This document shows, in pieces, positions 56,701 through 60,017 of a DNA stretch of 60,017 nt. Origin of the DNA: an uncultured Oscillatoriales cyanobacterium (GTDB lineage: Bacteria; Cyanobacteriota; Cyanobacteriia; Cyanobacteriales; Microcoleaceae); NCBI GenBank assembly GCA_903893625.1, contig CAITND010000077.1, positions 1 through 60,017 on the forward strand, written 5' to 3'. The notes below the pieces were generated by a model. That model was not told the origin of the DNA. It saw nothing but the letters and a program-made list of their open reading frames with translations, and ran no database searches. The position numbers and the translations under genes were made by a program. Every line of letters begins with the position of its first letter. Within the stretch, counting starts at the first letter, position 1.

Positions 56701-57006
56701 ATTAGTTTCTAAGAGATGCTCATAAATTGCATTGACATAATCTCTCATAACTTTCTGATAATTGGGCTCAGAAGTCGGACGTTTTTTGAAAGGGATTTGA
56801 AAATCAGTAGCTTTGATATTTAAAGCTTGTTTACCAAATAAAACTCCCTGTTCAGGATGATAGGCTATCATTGTTGGTTGACACTCTACTCTATGAAGTA
56901 GTAGTTTCTTTGGTGGCTCCTTTACGTTGTCTCCTACAATTTTCGCTAAAGCGGTTTCTCCGTGACCTAAATCAAAACCGATAATTTCAACATTGTTATT
57001 ACTCAT
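53770..57006 (-). CDS. fused tandem Hsp70/actin-like ATPase with membrane helices
   Basis: A 1078-residue protein made of two similar actin-fold ATPase domains. The first (about 1-400) has phosphate-1 IIGFDLGHGETALAKIV, phosphate-2 VLVIDVGSSTIDLTVV (about 165-180) and adenosine loop ILLTGGASKMNFIPEIV (about 350). The second repeats this from Met424: IIGFDLGHGETALTKIV, VIDVGSSTTDCTLI (about 590), LTGGASKMDFIPEIV (about 765). It is followed by a helical region and paired membrane helices (about 950-993, IIGIVIGLITLALATTGIGL...). The restart sequence MSNNNVEIIGFDLGHGETAL is preceded in-frame by VEDIT, the translation of GAGGACATCACG, a relic ribosome-binding site. So two tandem genes appear fused, or the second half is also made alone. 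It lacks the classical Hsp70 substrate domain. Confidence 0.82.
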   Translation of the reverse strand: MSNNNVEIIGFDLGHGETALAKIVGDNVKEPPKKLLLHRVECQPTMIAYHPEQGVLFGKQALNIKATDFQIPFKKRPTSEPNYQKVMRDYVNAIYEHLLETNQLKKDDQNYFFIACPSEWTDAEVAEYQKILKSSNLPRVKVIKESFAVLMQARASELFTYEDVKGNVLVIDVGSSTIDLTVVKKQTSQQSSSSIPPELKLILGFDIDNFINFINRDSQSISTDWGASLIDKAILDYSLSQNEDREAIEKAFETAPFWRERCEYICREAKEEYFCNLNQYPDEDCGVSVGSLKIRDVGIFEPIVYKLIMEKILNQPLPELGNQSWIDSFRNLLKQHKQQLEKQEIKLGSILLTGGASKMNFIPEIVHQVFPNCKCISDPEPGLCIAMGLVRWGKQYSLIEKYNIPQNSKSQNNQDIKKVEDITMSNNNVEIIGFDLGHGETALTKIVSSKKEEPPKKLLLHKKDCQPTMIAYHPEQGILFGEQALNAKVTDFQIAFKKRPTSESNYQKVMIDYVNAIYQHLLQTDQLKKDDQNHFFIGCPSEWTNADIAGYQKLLKSSNLPEVSVTKESFAALMQSRGSDLLTGEEIKSNVLVIDVGSSTTDCTLIKAGIHEEDDDFGIDLGAGLIDKAILDYSLSQNEDQAKIENVFQTASLYKHRCEFKCRRAKEEYFCNSLNYTDADSSVQVGSEKYQKVVVFEPIVYKETIETIVTIPLNNCLPNSKHILLSLKGVDFQKSWQDNFRYFLMETKQKLENKGIKVNTIILTGGASKMDFIPEIVHEIFSNCKCTRDTEPSLCIAMGLARWGKRNINTIHFTNEVEQFLQNDLPKIVSGNIDSLRSKLTENLINGLSNKIIQPVLFDWRNRNEIYTLNGLESNIVSRSEAWLKGREGKEAVTTAIQNWLKQDLEPKLNEKTNSICSKYGLKLNQLVPPSLNYNPNAENLKSGNVIIIDPTAMTAIVNWIIGIVIGLITLALATTGIGLIIGIVVAIVGQSIAEDIIKDSDIPKFFRGWVSDNKISKMTSDLKVTLKAKVEEGLKKEEEESLAKNSPTFSDEITNSVKDWLSKEVRQQADSVKILIA

Positions 57007-57057
57007 TACTCACCTTCTCCCTTTACTAGAAAGATTTAAGATATTAAGTGAATTACT

Positions 57058-57981
57058 TTACTCTTGTGTAGTAGCCGGTTCAATTACTCGCCCCTGTAAA
57101 ATCACCTCATCGCCTTTAACAAATGCAGGTTTCATGGTGACATACTCTTGTAAATCAGGCTCTAAACTTGGCTCAAATTCAAACATTTCCCAATCCCGAC
57201 TAGATGGTTCACCCTTTGGTTGATAAACCCGTGCTTCCATACCATAATGTCTCAAGACAGAAGGAATACGTTTTAACTGTTTGCTCACTAAAGTAGGGAT
57301 TTGATTTTGATCATCTAATTCCTCTCCCATTAAATCTTGTAAAACTTCTAAAACATCGGTCAATTTATCTAAACTTGGTTTATCTGGTTGTTTTTTTCGA
57401 TCTTCTAAACAACGGGCAACCGCCAGATCAATCTCTTTAAAACCCTGAGACAAATTAGATAATATGAGATCAAGATTTATCCGTAATCGTGGTACTTCAT
57501 TCTCTACGGTTGTCTTTGACTCAACCTTTTCTGTTTCTTCATTTTTTGGCATTAAGTTAGAAACAACCCCTACTCCAGCGCCCACAGCAATACCTACAGC
57601 CGTACCAACAATAGGAACTCCTGTTAAAGTTCCTGCAATACCTCCACTCAATGCGCCGATGCCGATATGAATCATCTCTTGATTGCTGTTATCTTTATGA
57701 TGGGGTTTGTGATGATGGCTTTGGAAATTTTCCTCTGCATGAACTTGAGGCAATTTAATTGCTGTCAGAATATTAAAAGACTTACTCAAAGATTCTAACC
57801 GTTCCCATGCTAAGGTTCTTTGAGAATCAGTTAAACCAAGAATATACTCACTGTTATGATTGGCAATTATTCTGATTTCATTCTGAATAATTTGTACAAT
57901 TTCTTCAGATGTGGTTGTTCTTTTGAATTCTTGATAGAGCTTGGTTTCGATTTGTGTATAGTAGTTCTCTAATGCTAACAT
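57058..57981 (-). CDS. GrpE-like protein with a glycine-rich membrane segment
   Basis: 307 residues from an ATG with AAAGGAGG nearby. The N-terminus (1-80) is helical, and a His-rich linker (about 81-100) follows. A Gly-zipper membrane stretch (about 105-143, IGIGALSGGIAGTLTGVPIV...) precedes a helix and a C-terminal domain. The final part, LRHYGMEARVYQPKGEPSSR..., then DLQEYVTMKPAFVKGDEVIL, follows the layout of the GrpE head domain (nucleotide exchange on Hsp70): Gly-x-Pro-hydrophobic, ...V...kGY.l.d.vLrpA.V. The match is by pattern only. First gene of the operon, 51 bases ahead of the Hsp70-like gene, so a GrpE-Hsp70 pair is plausible. Confidence 0.6.
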   Translation of the reverse strand: MLALENYYTQIETKLYQEFKRTTTSEEIVQIIQNEIRIIANHNSEYILGLTDSQRTLAWERLESLSKSFNILTAIKLPQVHAEENFQSHHHKPHHKDNSNQEMIHIGIGALSGGIAGTLTGVPIVGTAVGIAVGAGVGVVSNLMPKNEETEKVESKTTVENEVPRLRINLDLILSNLSQGFKEIDLAVARCLEDRKKQPDKPSLDKLTDVLEVLQDLMGEELDDQNQIPTLVSKQLKRIPSVLRHYGMEARVYQPKGEPSSRDWEMFEFEPSLEPDLQEYVTMKPAFVKGDEVILQGRVIEPATTQE

Positions 57982-58251
57982 TTTATCCTCCTTTGGAATA
58001 AGCCAATTCATGTAAAATTGGCAAAACTATTAGTTGAGATTTTCCGCCCGAAATATAACCCTATTGATCTGGATTAGCTCAAGTATGCACGCTGCCAAAT
58101 AGAATTCGGGAAAGTCGTTACAAAACCTTACATTTAGGAGGAGAATAAGTTGAGTTGGCTGCTAATGCTTCAAATTTCCATCAGATAACAATTTTGTCGG
58201 CTTTTTGAGCGATAATTTGCACATCTTCTTGTTAAGACATACAGTTTACCT

Positions 58252-59124
58252 CTATTGATTCAATTTTCTAAATAACGATTTTTGCCAGATAAAAATTCCA
58301 ATTGCACCCAAACAAAACAACCCCATCACCCCGGCTAACGGATTTTTATCAATTCCGGTGATAGCCTCAGAAACGGTTCCAGAATAATCAATCAATTGCC
58401 CTATATTAATCATATAATAACCCCAAACTAACCCCCCATGCAACCCCATCGGCAAACCCAACCAACCGGACGGACTTAACTGTAAACGATGAGAAGAAGC
58501 CGGAAACCAGGCTAGTTTAGAGACAACTAAGATTAATCCTAATAAAACTAACCCCGGAAATTGTAACGCCGTTCTTTGAATTTCGGCTAAGGGTTTAATA
58601 AAATGTAAACTCGCAAAGATTAAACTATTAATTCCTAATGCAATTTTCGGGGAATAATCTCGGTTTAATTCATCGAGTAACCATCCCCTAAAAAATAATT
58701 CTTCCGCAAACCCTACCCCAAAAGCCACTAAAAGTCCTTCTAAACTAATTCTTAAAAAATTAGGGCTTGGAGATTGCCATTTCACCCAACCGAATATAGA
58801 TTCAATTAAGAATAATCCCATTAAACTGATTAATCCTAATCCTAATCCTTTGAGATAATTTTGATAATTTTTAGGAGTAAAAACTAAACCGTAGCGAGTT
58901 AGGGGGTGAGATTCCTGATCAATTATTTTTCCCCAGACGTGAATTAAAATCAGAAACTCGACATACAGGAAAATCAATGTAATAATACTAACAAAATTGC
59001 GATCGCTCACCCATAAATAAAAAGGTGCTGCTAAGGGGAGCCAAAGCAACACCAAAACCAGGAGAAAAATCACAATTCTCAGAAAAGCAGGATAGTTTCT
59101 TAACAATTCAAAATCGTATTTCAA
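58252..59124 (-). CDS. CPBP-family intramembrane metalloprotease (CAAX/Abi type)
   Basis: A 290-residue protein with about eight membrane helices. The family signature is complete: EELFFRGWLL (EExxxR) and, after a helix, NSLIFASLHF (FxxxH). A His-containing third helix has GLPMGLHGGLVWGYYM. Members cleave membrane proteins or prenylated peptides, and some protect against bacteriocins. No operon partner. It starts 26 bases after the ClpS stop on the same strand, so it may be co-transcribed with clpS. Confidence 0.88.
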   Translation of the reverse strand: MKYDFELLRNYPAFLRIVIFLLVLVLLWLPLAAPFYLWVSDRNFVSIITLIFLYVEFLILIHVWGKIIDQESHPLTRYGLVFTPKNYQNYLKGLGLGLISLMGLFLIESIFGWVKWQSPSPNFLRISLEGLLVAFGVGFAEELFFRGWLLDELNRDYSPKIALGINSLIFASLHFIKPLAEIQRTALQFPGLVLLGLILVVSKLAWFPASSHRLQLSPSGWLGLPMGLHGGLVWGYYMINIGQLIDYSGTVSEAITGIDKNPLAGVMGLFCLGAIGIFIWQKSLFRKLNQ

Positions 59125-59150
59125 ACCTATTGTCCTATCATTGAGGAAGT

Positions 59151-59432
59151 TTATTCATCCGGTTCAATGGTGCTGATGAGTCCATGAGTTTTCAAAGTTT
59201 CGCAGTAAAATTCTGCGTGTTCTTGAGCGCAAGTAATCACCAATGCCAAGCCATTTGTATGCGCTTCCATCATAATACTCACCGCCTGGGGTTGAGTCAA
59301 ACTAGGAACAGTTTTCATCAACACCTGGACGACATACTCCATCGAATTAAAATCATCATTATGCAGCAAAACCCGATAACGGGGTGCAATTTTTCTAACG
59401 GTGGCACTCTTTTGTACTGTCTCAACAGACAC
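59151..59432 (-). CDS. clpS: ATP-dependent Clp protease adaptor ClpS
   Basis: 93 residues. APRYRVLLHNDDFNSMEYVV carries the conserved N-end-rule binding pocket (Asn/Asp pair and the following Met), with HTNGLALVITCAQEHAEFYC at the second half. It hands N-degron substrates to the ClpC unfoldase. The extended N-terminal tail (1-18) that engages the unfoldase is present. The window also holds clpP-clpX at its other end, but there is no direct link. Confidence 0.96.
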   Translation of the reverse strand: MSVETVQKSATVRKIAPRYRVLLHNDDFNSMEYVVQVLMKTVPSLTQPQAVSIMMEAHTNGLALVITCAQEHAEFYCETLKTHGLISTIEPDE

Positions 59433-59607
59433 GGCTTTTTCTCCTTTTTGAAAAAATGGAAAGGGTTTAGGATTAGTAAAATCTATAAATTCTTAGACTT
59501 TATACAGTTTAATGAATCCTTGTGGCAGCGACAAGGTTGTTAAGGGTTGACTCTTGTTCAGTCGCAATTGGAGTTAAACTATTGAACAGTGGTATCCGTG
59601 ATGGCTG

Positions 59608-60017
59608 ATGACAGAGGAAAAACTGCGACAACTAATCGAACAAGCAGCTAGAGAAAATTGGACAGAACTCGATCTCTCTGGTAATAAGTTAACGGCTTTG
59701 TCCCCGGAAATCGGTCAACTCACGAATCTGCAAACCCTCAACCTGGGTGACAATCAACTCAGCAGTCTGCCTGGGGAAATCGCTCAACTCACGAATCTGC
59801 AAACCCTCGACCTGCGTGACAATCAACTCAGCAGTCTGCCTGGGGAAATCGGTCAACTCACCCATCTCCAATCCCTCTACCTGTTTAACAATCAACTCAG
59901 CAGTCTGCCTGGGGAAATCGTTCAACTCACCAATCTGCAAACCCTCCACCTGTTTAACAATCAACTCAGCAGTCTGCCTGGGGAAATCGGTCAACTCACG
60001 AATCTGCAAACCCTCGA
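59608..60017 (+). CDS. leucine-rich-repeat protein (Roco-like), N-terminal part
   Basis: 136 codons, running off the right edge. A helical start (MTEEKLRQLIEQAARENWTE) is followed by a cap and 23-residue leucine-rich repeats: LDLSGNKLTALSPEIGQLTN, LQTLNLGDNQLSSLPGEIAQ and so on, five or so units. Cyanobacterial proteins with this start and repeat type normally continue into a Roc-COR GTPase or further LRRs. That part is not visible. The repeats are nearly identical at DNA level (69-base period), so their number is expected to vary between strains. The antisense frame is open only because of the repeat. Confidence 0.85.
   Translation, partial: MTEEKLRQLIEQAARENWTELDLSGNKLTALSPEIGQLTNLQTLNLGDNQLSSLPGEIAQLTNLQTLDLRDNQLSSLPGEIGQLTHLQSLYLFNNQLSSLPGEIVQLTNLQTLHLFNNQLSSLPGEIGQLTNLQTL

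Noticed and set aside
58012-58110. TTGAGC / TATATT boxes as promoter of the Hsp70-like operon
   Set aside because: Spacer is 19 bases and the -35 match is poor, so I did not list it; the operon promoter must still lie in this gap.
58181-58240. Minus-strand ATG-TCT-TAA followed in frame by EDVQIIAQKADKIVI
   Set aside because: Could be a small gene with a stop at codon 3, but it is only 20 codons and matches no family I know.
59689-60009. Open frame antisense to the leucine-rich repeats
   Set aside because: It is a shadow of the 69-base repeat on the plus strand; the plus strand has the clear LRR pattern and start.

Overview
The window looks like the chromosome of a filamentous, Planktothrix/Oscillatoria-type cyanobacterium. 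The evidence is roughly 40% G+C, repeated HIP1 octamers (GCGATCGC), the tig-clpP-clpX gene order, and cyanobacterium-typical genes (Tab2, CcsA with [12 protein letters not shown]1815, DUF2839, KGK-domain protein, acpP-fabF, multi-PAS signalling proteins). Heptameric tandem repeats between genes are also typical. No tRNA, rRNA, CRISPR array or intact insertion sequence was recognised.

Layout. 1-3.3 kb: the end of trigger factor, ClpP, ClpX, a decayed reading frame and a Spy-like periplasmic protein. 3.4-20.7 kb: a surface-glycan or exopolysaccharide island. It holds three paralogous Npun_R2821/R2822-type proteins, a GT10 fucosyltransferase-like enzyme, two GT4 enzymes, a GT2-GtrA fusion, a GT8-like enzyme, a hexapeptide acyltransferase, three polytopic GT39/ArnT-like or unassigned membrane proteins, and an ABC exporter with a degenerate histidine-kinase tail. 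Its left border cuts off a YqiA-like esterase gene. 20.7-28.3 kb: housekeeping and signalling genes (alpha/beta hydrolase, DUF1815, DUF2839, PAS-GAF-GGDEF diguanylate cyclase, nagA, purE, cobK). 28.3-32 kb: acpP, fabF and sat. A structured RNA-bearing element resembling an IscB/HEARO (omega RNA) relic appears to be inserted between the ancestral ribosome-binding site of acpP and its start codon. 32-41 kb: a catalytically dead (YS) orthocaspase, avtA, Tab2, a broken toxin-antitoxin pair, an Rpn-family protein with a partial tandem duplicate, hisC and an ABC-2 permease. 41-48.6 kb: a CHASE hybrid histidine kinase, a long gap with a cyclase relic and a perfect CRP-type palindrome upstream of a 59-residue protein, a DnaJ-like protein, ccsA and a KGK protein.

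48.8-58 kb on the minus strand is the most unusual region. It is a seven-gene operon, with strong Shine-Dalgarno sites at several genes and gaps of 13-76 bases. In order it encodes a GrpE-like protein with a glycine-rich membrane segment, a fused tandem Hsp70/actin-like ATPase with membrane helices, a HerA/VirB4-like ATPase, two small membrane proteins, a small soluble protein, and a lethal-factor-like HEVGH metallopeptidase. I know of no described system with this composition; a membrane-associated chaperone/ATPase machine that handles or delivers the protease is my inference. The window ends with a CPBP intramembrane protease, clpS and the start of a leucine-rich-repeat (Roco-like) gene.
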